Shown here one piece after another: positions 29,620 through 39,250 of a stretch of 64,000 nucleotides of DNA. A model generated the notes under the pieces. That model was not told the DNA's origin and did no database searches. It worked only from the letters and a program-made list of their open reading frames with translations. The translations under genes and the position numbers were made by a program. The DNA is from Methylobrevis albus (GTDB lineage Bacteria; Pseudomonadota; Alphaproteobacteria; Rhizobiales; Pleomorphomonadaceae), in the NCBI RefSeq assembly GCF_015904235.1, contig NZ_JADZLT010000056.1, positions 432,152 through 496,151 on the forward strand. The letters are read 5' to 3'. Within the stretch, counting starts at the first letter, position 1; every line of letters begins with the position of its first letter.

Positions 29620-31124
29620 CGCGCCAGTTCCTCGCCGTCGAAGGGCAGTTCAAGCTCTTCGTCGACCTCCGCCTCACGAGCCAACCCATTCCAGGCGACA
29701 CCGAGCGCGTTCCTGCGTTCGGCAACCACGGTCTCATAGTCGCGCCATTCAAGCTTGAATGCTTCTTCGATCCGTGTGTGGACGGCATGCCGCCGCTTGA
29801 GGCCATGTGAGGCCCGCTCGATGTCGAGGAGCCGCATGACCAGTTCCGGCGGAACGTCATTATCCGAACAGATCATCTCCAGCAGTTCGCCGTCCTCCGC
29901 GGTGAACGCGACGGCGTCTTCGTTGATCCAGTCGGGCTCTTTGAAATCCGGATCGCGGCCCAGCGTCTCACGTACAATGCGAGGAACGGAATCCTCCCAG
30001 TCACCGCGTTCGGTGCGCCATAAGCGGCGGATCTCCTGCAGTTCGGCCTCGTGTATGAGGATCGGTGCTTCGCCAGCCGGGGCCTCTCGCGCTACCTGCC
30101 TCTGGGTCTCGAGTAGCTCCCGCAGCAACTTGCGCCGAAAATCCATCGTATACGGCCCCGGCATAACCCGGTCGGTACCCTTAATGAAGGTGACGCCGCC
30201 AGCGCGGCGGCGGAATTCACGAAACTCAAGCTTGCGCTTGGGATCTTGAGTTTCGGAGAGCTTGTCCCGAAATTCGAGCAGGGGGGTGAGCCATTCCTCG
30301 CCCGAGTCGATCATTGCCTCCATGGCTTTGTCCCGCTCAACAACCGTGCAAACCCAGCAGCCGAAGCGCGAGTTGCCGCACGATGGCGTCGAGGTGTCGA
30401 CCACCAGCGGACACTCACCCGACGCAGCGTTGCGGTACATAGCAACCAGGTCGCGATTGTCATTGCCCCAAGGCGACGCGTTCTGGAGCAGGTAGGACCA
30501 CACCTCGTCGGTCGAAAACTCAGCAATCGGCGCATAGACGTAGGCGTTGAGCAGCGAAGAGTGCTTCAATAGGCGGGAGCCCTCGATGCGGTGAAGCGAC
30601 ATCACCTGCGCCCGCGTGGCTGATTCCTGACGGCGGACTCCGAGCACCATTATAATTTCGCCAAACTCGGCGACGCGGCTCCGGATAAAGTCGTTGGCCG
30701 GCTCGATCTTGAGCCGCTCGGTACACCAACGGAAACGCCGGGAGGGGGCCGGATAGCCACGGCCGATCAGATTGACCCAGAAACTCCTGTCGACATCAGG
30801 CACCACCTTGCGGGTGATCACCGGCATTGACTGTTCGACCGCCGCCTCCGCGATCCGTTTCAGCGACACGTCGATGTAGTTAGAAACCACCGGCGTCTCC
30901 ACCAGTGTATCCGAGCTAATGACGAAGATGGTCTTTGTGCGCTTCTCGGGTGGCAGCGCGCTGATCGCTGTCCAGATGATCTGTAACGCGGTCGTCGAAT
31001 CCTTGCCGCCCGAATAGCCCACGACCCAAGGCCGCGCATCGCTCAGATAAATGTCCCGCACGTCGCCATACAGGCGCTTCAACCGCGCCGCCTGGTCGCC
31101 CGACTCGATATTTTTCATTCGCAT
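29616..31124 (-). CDS. dndC: DNA phosphorothioation sulfurtransferase DndC
   Basis: A PAPS-reductase-like enzyme that activates the DNA backbone and transfers sulfur. The 502-residue protein has the PP-loop GYSGGKDST (residues 36-44). An iron-sulfur cysteine set, SCGNSRFGCWVC, lies around residues 250-263, both diagnostic of DndC. It is the first gene of the minus-strand string; a dndB regulator gene is not present upstream. An ATG two codons further in (31118) is an alternative start. Two perfect palindromes lie 34-63 bases upstream. Confidence 0.94.
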   Translation of the reverse strand: MRMKNIESGDQAARLKRLYGDVRDIYLSDARPWVVGYSGGKDSTTALQIIWTAISALPPEKRTKTIFVISSDTLVETPVVSNYIDVSLKRIAEAAVEQSMPVITRKVVPDVDRSFWVNLIGRGYPAPSRRFRWCTERLKIEPANDFIRSRVAEFGEIIMVLGVRRQESATRAQVMSLHRIEGSRLLKHSSLLNAYVYAPIAEFSTDEVWSYLLQNASPWGNDNRDLVAMYRNAASGECPLVVDTSTPSCGNSRFGCWVCTVVERDKAMEAMIDSGEEWLTPLLEFRDKLSETQDPKRKLEFREFRRRAGGVTFIKGTDRVMPGPYTMDFRRKLLRELLETQRQVAREAPAGEAPILIHEAELQEIRRLWRTERGDWEDSVPRIVRETLGRDPDFKEPDWINEDAVAFTAEDGELLEMICSDNDVPPELVMRLLDIERASHGLKRRHAVHTRIEEAFKLEWRDYETVVAERRNALGVAWNGLAREAEVDEELELPFDGEELAR

Positions 31125-31157
31125 CCACCTCGATCCGCATCCCTATCTCATCTGCTT

Positions 31158-31187
31158 GCTGACGTCAGCGACTTCCAGTGGACTGGA
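31158..31187. promoter_or_regulatory. Twin palindromes upstream of dndC, candidate operators
   Basis: GCTGACGTCAGC at 31158-31169 is a perfect 12-bp palindrome and TCCAGTGGACTGGA at 31174-31187 is a perfect 14-bp palindrome. Their centres are 17 bp apart and they sit just upstream of the dndC start. Dnd operons are usually autoregulated by DndB; none is present here, so an unlinked or different repressor would be needed. The palindromes are different in sequence. Confidence 0.4.
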
Positions 31188-31357
31188 TCGCAAAAATCAG
31201 TTCGGACGTGAGTGCGACCCTGGCGCGCGAGCGGTTGATTCTACTATTGGCCAGCGCGCAACTTCAGTCGGCTTCGGGAGGGTAGCCAAAAATCTGGCGG
31301 TCAGAAGACGGTCCCGGGACGGTGGGCGTTGCATCAGCCAACGCGGACGCCTGGTTT

Positions 31358-32092
31358 CTATGCCTCCGGAGACGCCGGCCGCGGCACGATCTCAAGAACT
31401 CCATCCGGCAGCGGCCGCTGCAGAGCCTTCGCGTCATCCCACGGCGCGGTCAGCCAGCGCTCGACCTCACCGGGCGTCGTGAGCAGCACGGGCATGGCTT
31501 TGCTATGTACTGCGCCGACGACGTCGTTCGGCTCCGTCGTCAGGAAGGCGAAGAGGTCGTTCTTCGTCAGGCCATCCTTCACCTTGCGTACGCTCTCCCA
31601 GCCGGGCACCCAAAGCCCGGCGAAGAACATCAGCGGGCGGGTAGCGTCCAGTGCGAACCATGCGTTCGGCTTGAGACCATTGTCGACCTTGCTGGCCGGG
31701 TCGGGCTCGGCGAAGGAGGTGACGGGAACGACGCATCGGTGCTCGACGCCAAGCCACCGCGCCCAGTGGCGCAAGGACGTGTTGCGGACATTCGTGGTGC
31801 CTTTGTCCGGCTCCATGCGCAGGAGTTCCTTGAAGTCGAAGGGCGTGCCTTTTGCCTTCAACTTGTCCGCACGCTTCTGCGTCGCCTGCATCAGCGCGAA
31901 GGAGGACGACGGCAGGCCCCATCGCGTCCGGACGGCCTCGCGCCTTCCGGACAGCCCGTTGCGGATGATCGGCGCGGTGCGGTCGGGCCACACGTCGATC
32001 GACGGCTCCAGGTTTCCGAGTAGGTCGTCGAAGGAACTGACCAGAGCGCGAAGCGTCTCCTGGTTCGTCGAGATGTTATAGAGGTTGCACAT
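31358..32092 (-). CDS. SOS response-associated (SRAP/HMCES/YedK-like) abasic-site protein
   Basis: Shields abasic sites by covalent linkage through Cys2, which must be N-terminal after Met removal. The 244-residue protein starts MCNLYNIST at 32092. It has the family segments [49 protein letters not shown] and [10 protein letters not shown] (the conserved His). It lies directly downstream of dnaE2 in the same frame with no stop codon between, so a fusion product is formally open. Catalysis needs a free N-terminal Cys, which favours separate initiation at 32092. Confidence 0.88.
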   Translation of the reverse strand: MCNLYNISTNQETLRALVSSFDDLLGNLEPSIDVWPDRTAPIIRNGLSGRREAVRTRWGLPSSSFALMQATQKRADKLKAKGTPFDFKELLRMEPDKGTTNVRNTSLRHWARWLGVEHRCVVPVTSFAEPDPASKVDNGLKPNAWFALDATRPLMFFAGLWVPGWESVRKVKDGLTKNDLFAFLTTEPNDVVGAVHSKAMPVLLTTPGEVERWLTAPWDDAKALQRPLPDGVLEIVPRPASPEA

Positions 32093-35000
32093 GGTCCGCG
32101 AGACTAGCCCCGCATCCGGCGTTGGCAAGCGGGCGCCGCCACCGGTCTTGCGGAAGTTCTTCGCCTGAAACCGCAGGCGATCGATGTGCAGGTCGGGAAT
32201 GTAGATGTCCCTCGGCCTGGCAGCGCCGCGGGCATCCGGTGTGGGGCTCCCGTGATGAAACTCATCGCCGCGGCCGTGCGGGAGGGGAAACGGCGCGTCG
32301 CGCCTTCCGATCCCGGCCAGCGCCTCGGACATGTCCGTCAGGTGGTGTGCAACGAGGTGGACGACGTCACCCTCGCGCTGGATGCGTCCGCGAACTGCGA
32401 ACATCGTGGAGCCCAGCACCACTCGGCGGAACTTCTCGAACATCTTTGGCCAGACCACTAGGTTCGCGATCCCGCTCTCGTCCTCGATGGTGATGAACAT
32501 CACGCCTTTGGCGCTGCCCGGCCGCTGCCGGACGAGGACGAGTCCTGCTGCCTCCAGCCAGCGGCCGTCCCGCGCACGCATTGCCTCCAGGCAGTTCACG
32601 ATACGGCGCTGCGCCAGATCGGCCCTGAGGAAGGATACGGGATGCTGGCGCAGCGACAGCCCAGTCTGGTCGTAGTCGGAGACGACCTCGCTGCCCTCGG
32701 TCATCCGGCGGAGCGCGATGGCAGGCTCCACCTGCTCCGACACTGTTGAGTGCTCGCGCGTGGACGCGGCGGCGAAGAGCGGCAGGGGCTCGTCCCGCAA
32801 GCCCTTGATCGCCCAGAGCGCCTCGCGCCGTGACATCCCGAGCGAAGGACGGAAGGCGTCCGCCTCCGCGAGCTGCTCCAGGACGTGAGACGGGACTCCA
32901 GCACGGCGCCACATGTGGTCGATCGAGGCGAAGGATTCCTCGCCTCGAACGGCAGCGATGCGAGCGGCATGGCCGTTGGCGAGTCCTCTGACCATGCGCA
33001 TGCCGAGCCGGACGGCGAAGCATCCGTCGTCCGTCTCCTCGAGGGTGCAGTCCCAGCGGGAGGCGTTCACGCACTCCGGACGCACTTCGACGCCGTGGTC
33101 GATGGCGTCGCGGACGATCTGGGCCGGGGCGTAGAAGCCCATGGGCTGCGAGCTGAGCAGTGCCGCGCAGAAAACGTCGGGATGCCAGCACTTGAGCCAT
33201 GCCGACGCATAGGCGATCAGCGCGAAGGAAGCCGCATGGCTCTCCGGAAAGCCGTAGCTGCCGAATCCTTCCAGCTGCGAAAAGGTCTTCTCGGCGAAGT
33301 CCCGTTCGTAGCCACGCTCGACCATGCCCTCGATCAGCTTGTCCTTGAACCGGCTGACCCCGCCGGTAAACTTGAAGGTCGCCATGGACTTGCGCAGCAT
33401 GTCGGCTTCGCCAGGCGTGAAGCCCGCGCATTCGATGGCGACGCGCATCGCCTGTTCCTGGAACAGCGGCACGCCGGGCGTCTTGCCCAGCACCTTCTCA
33501 AGTTCCGGCTTGGGATAGACGACTGGTTCCTTGCCTTCGCGGCGGCGGAGGTAGGGATGGACCATGTCGCCCTGGATCGGCCCGGGACGGACGATCGCCA
33601 CCTGTACGACGAGGTCGAAGTAGGTCCGCGGCTTCAGCCGGGGCAGCATCGACATCTGCGCCCGGCTCTCGATCTGAAAGGTGCCGAGCGTGTCGGCCTT
33701 TCGGATCATCGCGTAGGTGCGGGGATCCTCGGCCGGGATCGAGGCCAGGTCGTAGGTGATGCCCTTATGCTCGGCGAGCAGGTCGAGCCCCTTTTTCATG
33801 CAGGTCAGCATGCCGAGCGCGAGCACGTCGACCTTCATGAACTTCAGCGCGTCGATGTCGTCCTTGTCCCACTCGATGACCTGGCGGTCGGCCATGGCGG
33901 CTGGCTCGATCGGCACGAGATCGTCGAGGCGGTCGTGCGTCAGCACGAATCCTCCGGGGTGTTGCGAGAGGTGGCGCGGGGCGCCCATCAGCTGGCGAGC
34001 AAGGTCGAGCCGCGAGCCGCAGCCTGCGGTCGCCGAGGTTGAGGTTCATGTCCTTGACCTGCTCGTTGGTGGCACCTTCCTCCGACCAGCCCCAGACCTG
34101 CGAGGACAGCGCCTTGATCAGGTCCTCGGTCAGCCCGAGCGCCTTGCCGACGTCGCGCAGCGCGCCCTTGGTGCGATAGCGGATGACGGTCGAGCAGAGC
34201 GCCGCGTGGCTACGACCGTAGGTCTCGAAGATCCACTGCATGACGAGCTCGCGCCGCTCGCGCTCGAAGTCGACGTCGATGTCGGGCGGCTCGCGCCGCT
34301 CTTCGGAAACGAAGCGCTCGAAGAGGAGGTCGTTGCGGCCGGGATCGATGGAGGTGATGCCGAGCACGTAGCATACAGCGGAGTTCGCCGCCGATCCGCG
34401 GCCCTGGCAGAGGATGTCCTGCGAGCGCGCGAAGCGGACGATCGAGTTCACGGTGAGGAAGTACGGCGCATACTCCAGCTTCGCGATCAGGCGCAGCTCA
34501 TGCTCCAGCGTCGCGCGCACGCTGTCCGGAACTCCTTCAGGGTAGCGCAGCTCGGTGCCCTCCCAGGTCAGCCGCGCCAGCATCTCCTGCGGGGAGATCG
34601 TCGGGTCGTCGCGCTCCTCCGGATACTGGTATTTCAACTCGTCGAGCGAGAAGCGGCAGCGGTTGGCGATCTCGATCGTGCGGGCGAGGCCTCGGGGTAG
34701 CGGGAGAAGAGACGCTGCATCTCCTCAGCCTGCTTGAGGTAGCGATCGGCGTGCCGCTCGCGCCTGTGGCCAAGCTGGTCGATGGTGACGTTGTAGCGGA
34801 TGCAAGTCACCACATCCTGCAGCATGCGCCGCCCGGGCTCGTGGAACAGCACGTCGTTCGTCACCACCGTCGGCACGCCGTTCGCCTGCGCCATCTGCGA
34901 AAGCTCGTGGAGCCGGAGCTGATCGTTAGGCCGGCGGCGCAGGGTCAGCGCGAGGTAGGCGCTTCCCGCGAAGACGTCGCGCAGGCGGCGAAGGTGCAGC

Positions 35001-35394
35001 GCTGTCAGATCATCCGCCTCGTCCGGCACAAGCACGGCGACGAGTCCATCCGCGTAGGCCGAGACATCGTCCCAGTAGAGGACGCACTTCGCTTTGCCGC
35101 CGCGCTTCTTGCCGACCGCAGCAGCCGACACAGTCGGGAATAGGCGCAGCGGTCTGTCGGGTAGACCAGGATCAACATGCCATCGCCGAGATCGAGCCGG
35201 CATCCGATGACAAGTCGAATCCCTGTCGTCTTCGCCGCCTCATGCGCGCGGACGATCCCCGCCAGGGAATTGCGGTCGACGACACCCAGTGCTTCGATCC
35301 CGCAGGCATGCGCCTGGGCGAACAGCTCCTCGGCCGACGAGGCTCCGCGAAGGAAGCTGAAGTGCGAGGTGACCTGAAGCTCGGCATAGGGCAA
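32093..35394 (-). pseudogene. dnaE2: Error-prone DNA polymerase DnaE2, interrupted by three frameshifts
   Basis: The mutasome polymerase acting with ImuA and ImuB in SOS mutagenesis. The N-terminal PHP domain ([20 protein letters not shown]) starts at 35394. The frame changes near 35118 (after CRLLRS), near 34692 (after RYPEA) and near 34010 (after LRLAAR). Before and after each shift the sequence continues the family, with the polymerase core [16 protein letters not shown] and [12 protein letters not shown] and the later GQFGF-type region all recognisable. The likely end is at about 32150 (AKNFR), but no stop occurs and the frame runs into the SRAP gene. Either a genuine pseudogene or accumulated sequence errors. 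Confidence 0.85.
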
Positions 35395-35424
35395 AGCGAA
35401 ACACCTTCGGATTTTGCGAAGGAT

Positions 35425-35439
35425 GTTCCTATTATGTTC
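35425..35439. promoter_or_regulatory. LexA-binding site upstream of dnaE2
   Basis: GTTCCTATTATGTTC matches the alphaproteobacterial LexA motif GTTC-N7-GTTC exactly. It lies 30 bases upstream of the dnaE2 ATG at 35394 and strongly resembles the site before imuA. Confidence 0.85.
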
Positions 35440-35678
35440 TAATTGCGCTGTCGACGCCTAACCCTTCGGCTGGTCGGCGGCTTTGGCCTGGAAAACAGCT
35501 CTTCCGGTAGCGAGCAAGCGGCCTCAGCTTGGCGTTCATAAAGCGGACCCTGATTTAGTGAGCAGAACGGCCGGGCTATGTCCCAAGTGCCAATGCGAGA
35601 TTCCGGCCCGCAATAGCTCGACACCTTCGCCGAAAACACTCAAGAATCGATCAGCTCTACTGAGGCGATTCGAAGCTT

Positions 35679-37187
35679 ATGTACGCCGAAGAGGATTTTC
35701 AGCTGCTCGAAGCACGCACTGCGGATGTGCGCGTGGACATGCCGTGGCGACGCGAGCGACCGTACATGAATCCCCACGCCGTATTCAGCCGAAAGCGCTC
35801 TCCTGTCGCAGCTGACCAGCACGAATACATCACAGCCGTGATCGGAAAAAACGGTACCGGCAAGTCCCATCTGCTAGGAGCCATTGTTCGCACGTTCATA
35901 GCGCTGGACGAACTCCGGTCCGGGAAGAAGAAAAGCTTAAAGGAGCTGCCGCTCAAGTACCTAGAATATATAAGCGATGGCAGTCACTGTGTCGTGGAAC
36001 AGGACCAATTTCGCGGCATAAATGCCTCCATGAATGGACAAGCTGTTCTTGCGAGGGATCTACCACTGCCTAAGCGAGTGGTCGCGCTTACCATCAGTCC
36101 ATTCGATAAATTTCCTGTGCCGCGAACCTACCCCTACTCTGTCGTTCCAATTGAAAGTTCAATGTACCAGTACCTAGGCCTACGCGACCGCTTTGGGAAA
36201 GCGTCGATTGAAACGCTGCTCTACAGGTCGCTGAACAGCCTGTTTGACCGCACTGAGAACGAAGCATTGAGGCGCAGCAATATTGGCGCGGTCTTTGATT
36301 TCCTGAAGCTCAAACCCACAGTGAATGTTATCTACCGGCTGCGCGACACCCAGCGCCTTCGTAATGCAGTCAACCGCAGAATGCATCTGGTCGAAGACAA
36401 CGTCCTCAGTCCGTCCCAGCAGCGACGTGTCGAGGAGGCCGAGCGGAGCGGCATAAGCGAAGGGGAGCTCAGGATGCTTCTTGAGCTTGCGTACGAACGC
36501 TCTGTCCGGGGCCGCATCGAGACGCGGGCTGATTTCGAGAATGGCGGCATTCTGGATGATCTATTTCAAAAGCTGCAGCCGATCCGGCGTGCTGGCTTCC
36601 TAAACCTTACGGGTGTTGAGGTAACGCACCATTCCGGGCTGTCTTCAGACCTGAGAAGTGCAAGTTCCGGCACAATCAGCATGGTCTCTGCGTTGGTGGC
36701 GCTCGCCTCGGTCATCAGCAACGGAAGCCTCGTGCTGATCGATGAGCCCGAAATCAGCCTGCACCCCGAATGGCAAGTTAAGTACATTGACCTACTGGTA
36801 AAGACTTTTGGGCGATACCGCGGGTGTCACTTCATCGTGGCGACCCATTCGCCGATGGTGATTTCGGAACTGCCATCACATGCGCAAGTGATCTCCCTGG
36901 ATCAGGCGGACTTACCACCAGCGACCGAGCTTCAGGGGCAATCCGCAGACTTCCTGCTTGCGGAGGCATTTGGCGTGCCGACGAACGGTAATCTTCACGT
37001 CAAGGAGCGCATCGTCGAAGCGTTGCGGCTCGTCGCTATTGGCAAAGCTCGATCTATCGAATTCAGAGAAATAGTCGCGGATTTGCAGAAATTCAAAGCG
37101 ATCCTTGATGACGATGATCCCTCCAAGACGATCATTGCCAGCCTCGACGAAGTTGCCGAACATGCTGGCAGAAACGTGCGGCCATGA
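35679..37187 (+). CDS. ptuA: Septu-type defence ATPase PtuA-like
   Basis: A 502-residue ABC/SMC-like ATPase. Walker A is VIGKNGTGKSHLLG (about residues 52-65). The signature region SSGTISMVSALVALA is followed by Walker B SLVLIDEPEISLHPEWQ and a late ATHSPMVISE, the OLD/RecF-like pattern of PtuA. It is followed with ATGA overlap by an HNH nuclease gene, the two-gene Septu arrangement. GC content is visibly lower than in the flanking genes. Start ATG 35679; ATG 35738 is an alternative. Antiphage function is inferred from the family. Confidence 0.82.
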   Translation: MYAEEDFQLLEARTADVRVDMPWRRERPYMNPHAVFSRKRSPVAADQHEYITAVIGKNGTGKSHLLGAIVRTFIALDELRSGKKKSLKELPLKYLEYISDGSHCVVEQDQFRGINASMNGQAVLARDLPLPKRVVALTISPFDKFPVPRTYPYSVVPIESSMYQYLGLRDRFGKASIETLLYRSLNSLFDRTENEALRRSNIGAVFDFLKLKPTVNVIYRLRDTQRLRNAVNRRMHLVEDNVLSPSQQRRVEEAERSGISEGELRMLLELAYERSVRGRIETRADFENGGILDDLFQKLQPIRRAGFLNLTGVEVTHHSGLSSDLRSASSGTISMVSALVALASVISNGSLVLIDEPEISLHPEWQVKYIDLLVKTFGRYRGCHFIVATHSPMVISELPSHAQVISLDQADLPPATELQGQSADFLLAEAFGVPTNGNLHVKERIVEALRLVAIGKARSIEFREIVADLQKFKAILDDDDPSKTIIASLDEVAEHAGRNVRP

Positions 37188-37816
37188 CGCCAATCCAGTA
37201 TTCTGCCCTAAGCAAACTCATCGTGGACGCCTTCGATGCGCGAGAAGAAATAGACAAGGATAGCAAGTACTGGAATGATAAGAGCGTAGATCTCGTGCGC
37301 GCTGAGATAAAGGATCACTACATCGATGACCAACATTTCAAATGCGTCTACTGCGACCGCGAGATCGTGACCGCCAACAAGAGCCTTTGGGACGCCGAAC
37401 ACGTGATCTCAAGAGAGAAGGCCGCCCGATTCATGTTTACGCCGAGGAACCTCGCAGTCTCCTGCCGCGACTGCAACATCGCCAAAGGGCAGAAGGAAGT
37501 CAGGACCACGACCCGACAACAGTTTCCCGATGAATCAAGGCACTACACGATCGTTCATCCGCATTTTGATAATTACGCCGATCATATCAGGTGGGTCGGA
37601 GACATCTGTGTCCCTATCTCTGACAAGGGTGAAACAACCCAGTTTGTCTGTAGACTGACGCGCTTCACGGCGCAGCTCCTCGGCGTCAGCGGGGTGCTCG
37701 ATGATCCTGGGTTCGATCGCTATGTTGGCGAGCTATTCAAGGCTAAGACAAAAGCCGACGCGAAGGCAGCACTGGCAGCGGTGAGCACGTATGTGGAGGA
37801 TATCCCCCAAGCCTAG
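37184..37816 (+). CDS. ptuB: Septu-type HNH endonuclease PtuB-like
   Basis: A 210-residue nuclease. The HNH/zinc core is CVYCDREI ... LWDAEHVISRE ... PRNLAVSCRDCNIAKG (about residues 50-105), with two Cys pairs and the central His. The ATG overlaps the ptuA stop (ATGA at 37184-37187). In Septu, PtuA and PtuB form a complex that degrades DNA on phage infection. The C-terminal half is a helical region with no known motif. No reverse transcriptase or ncRNA is adjacent, so it is not a retron. Confidence 0.83.
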   Translation: MTPIQYSALSKLIVDAFDAREEIDKDSKYWNDKSVDLVRAEIKDHYIDDQHFKCVYCDREIVTANKSLWDAEHVISREKAARFMFTPRNLAVSCRDCNIAKGQKEVRTTTRQQFPDESRHYTIVHPHFDNYADHIRWVGDICVPISDKGETTQFVCRLTRFTAQLLGVSGVLDDPGFDRYVGELFKAKTKADAKAALAAVSTYVEDIPQA

Positions 37817-38065
37817 ACTTCGCTTGCTTCGACGTTCAGCGCGTAGCCGCGACGGATTTGTGGATGAATAAGCGCTGTGCCGACGCTGGCGCTGGCAACC
37901 CGCACGCAGGAGTTAAATCAAAGGACCGACTAGGCAGGAAGCGGACACATTGAGCACGAAGCGCGAATGACTAAAATAGCGTCGGGTGCTGCTATTGAAC
38001 GTCACGCTCGTTCTACACCTGCTAGTCGATTTCTGGACTTGCCGACGTCATTGTCCAGGAAGCCC

Positions 38066-38694
38066 TCAACCGAGCAATCCGTCCAAGTCGAAGTCGTCCC
38101 ACCCCTTCAGAGCTGTTGCTGCGTCGCCCTCCCGTCCGGCATTGCGCCTGGCGGCGTCCGCACCCGCGAGCTTACCCGCCTTCCTCAGTGCAGCCTTCTG
38201 TGCGCCCCGCCGCCTATTCTCGGCAGCGGTGAGCTTGTCCTCCTCGCGCCAGAGCTCCGGCAGGTCGCGATCGAAGACGTCCTCGATGTGGCGCGGTGGA
38301 AAGTGATCTTCCGCGCCCGGCCCCTTAGCTTCACTGTGCGGGTGCCCGCACTCTGCAGCCGGCCGTCTTTTAGTCAGCGATAACGCTCGGCCTGCTTGAT
38401 CGACAGGATGTCCTCTACCTCACGCGGGATGACCGGCAGGTCCTCGATGCCGGCGAGCTTGCGGGTGACCGCATCCACAGTGACGTGGTGATCGTCTAGG
38501 TCGTCCTCCGGCACGCGGAGCATAAGGGCGCCGGTCTCGACCTGCAGGAGCCTGCGCTCCGCGAAGGGGAGATGAGCGCGCACTTCGAGCAGGATTCCCC
38601 TCGCGCGCACTGCCGAGCCTAACGTTGCCGCAGGTGACAGCGGCCACTCCTGGATGAGCCTGGTCGGCGGCGTCGGTTTCGGGGATTTCGGCAT
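38066..38694 (-). pseudogene. Conserved rhizobial hypothetical gene, broken by nonsense codon and frameshift
   Basis: The open part encodes MPKSPKPTPPTRLIQEWPLS... through LPVIPREVEDILSIKQAERYR and stops at a TGA (38374-38376). The frame continues LKDGRLQSAGTRTVKLRGRARKITF, so a Trp codon TGG has become TGA. A small deletion near 38290 shifts the frame to HIEDVFDRDLPELWREED, which ends in the family tail LKGWDDFDLDGLLG at 38066. I know this tail from rhizobial genes but not its function. It lies downstream of DUF4385 on the same strand. Confidence 0.7.
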
Positions 38695-38725
38695 GGCGCT
38701 CAGATGGCGTCCGGCAGGGCTGCCT

Positions 38726-39205
38726 TCAACCAAACCTCTGCTTCCAGTCATTCTTCCGCGCGGCGTAGTCCTCGTTTGCCTCGGCCGCCTTCCAACTCTC
38801 ATGGAAGATCTCCGCGGACCTCGCCTTCTCCGGCTCGCCCGTGCCGCGTGGGAGTTTGTGATGGTCCTCCCCAGTATACTTCCGGCCGCCGCGATAGTTC
38901 GCGTAGCGACGGGCGCGGGTGAATCCCATCTGCAGGAACGTGCGAGCCAGATCGGCGCCGACGAAATCGCCTGCGTCGAGGTAGGCCTTGAATTTCGCCT
39001 TGATCGCGGCGCTGCTCGTCTCTGCCTCGTCCGGCGTCTTGAACCGCCACAGCGGCACGAGTTCGTCCTTGTAGGGCTGGCAGATCAGCACGCCCTGTTC
39101 GCCGCGCCCGACGCGGTAGAGCTCGGGGTGGGCGCGGTAGTCGACATCCGGTTCCCACCCGTAGCGGGATTTGTCGAAATCGAGCGTGGAGGGTCGTCTG
39201 GACAT
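38726..39205 (-). CDS. DUF4385 domain-containing protein
   Basis: A 159-residue protein with the DUF4385 pattern: RVGRGEQGVLICQPYKDELVPLWRF in two parts, GDFVGADLARTFLQMGFTRARRYANYRGGRKY, and EDYAARKNDWKQRF. Soluble, rich in aromatic and basic residues. Start at ATG 39205. It sits 45 bases downstream of the original imuB stop and is probably read from the same SOS promoter. Function unknown; its place in an SOS cassette suggests a link to DNA damage. Confidence 0.83.
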   Translation of the reverse strand: MSRRPSTLDFDKSRYGWEPDVDYRAHPELYRVGRGEQGVLICQPYKDELVPLWRFKTPDEAETSSAAIKAKFKAYLDAGDFVGADLARTFLQMGFTRARRYANYRGGRKYTGEDHHKLPRGTGEPEKARSAEIFHESWKAAEANEDYAARKNDWKQRFG

Positions 39206-39250
39206 GGTCTGCAAAGGCGGATCGGTGCCTTCCGTTTCCGTTCGGCCGCG

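Noticed and set aside
35679..37816. Retron interpretation of the ptuA-ptuB-like pair
   Set aside because: No reverse transcriptase gene or structured ncRNA candidate lies beside the two genes, so a plain Septu pair is the better reading.
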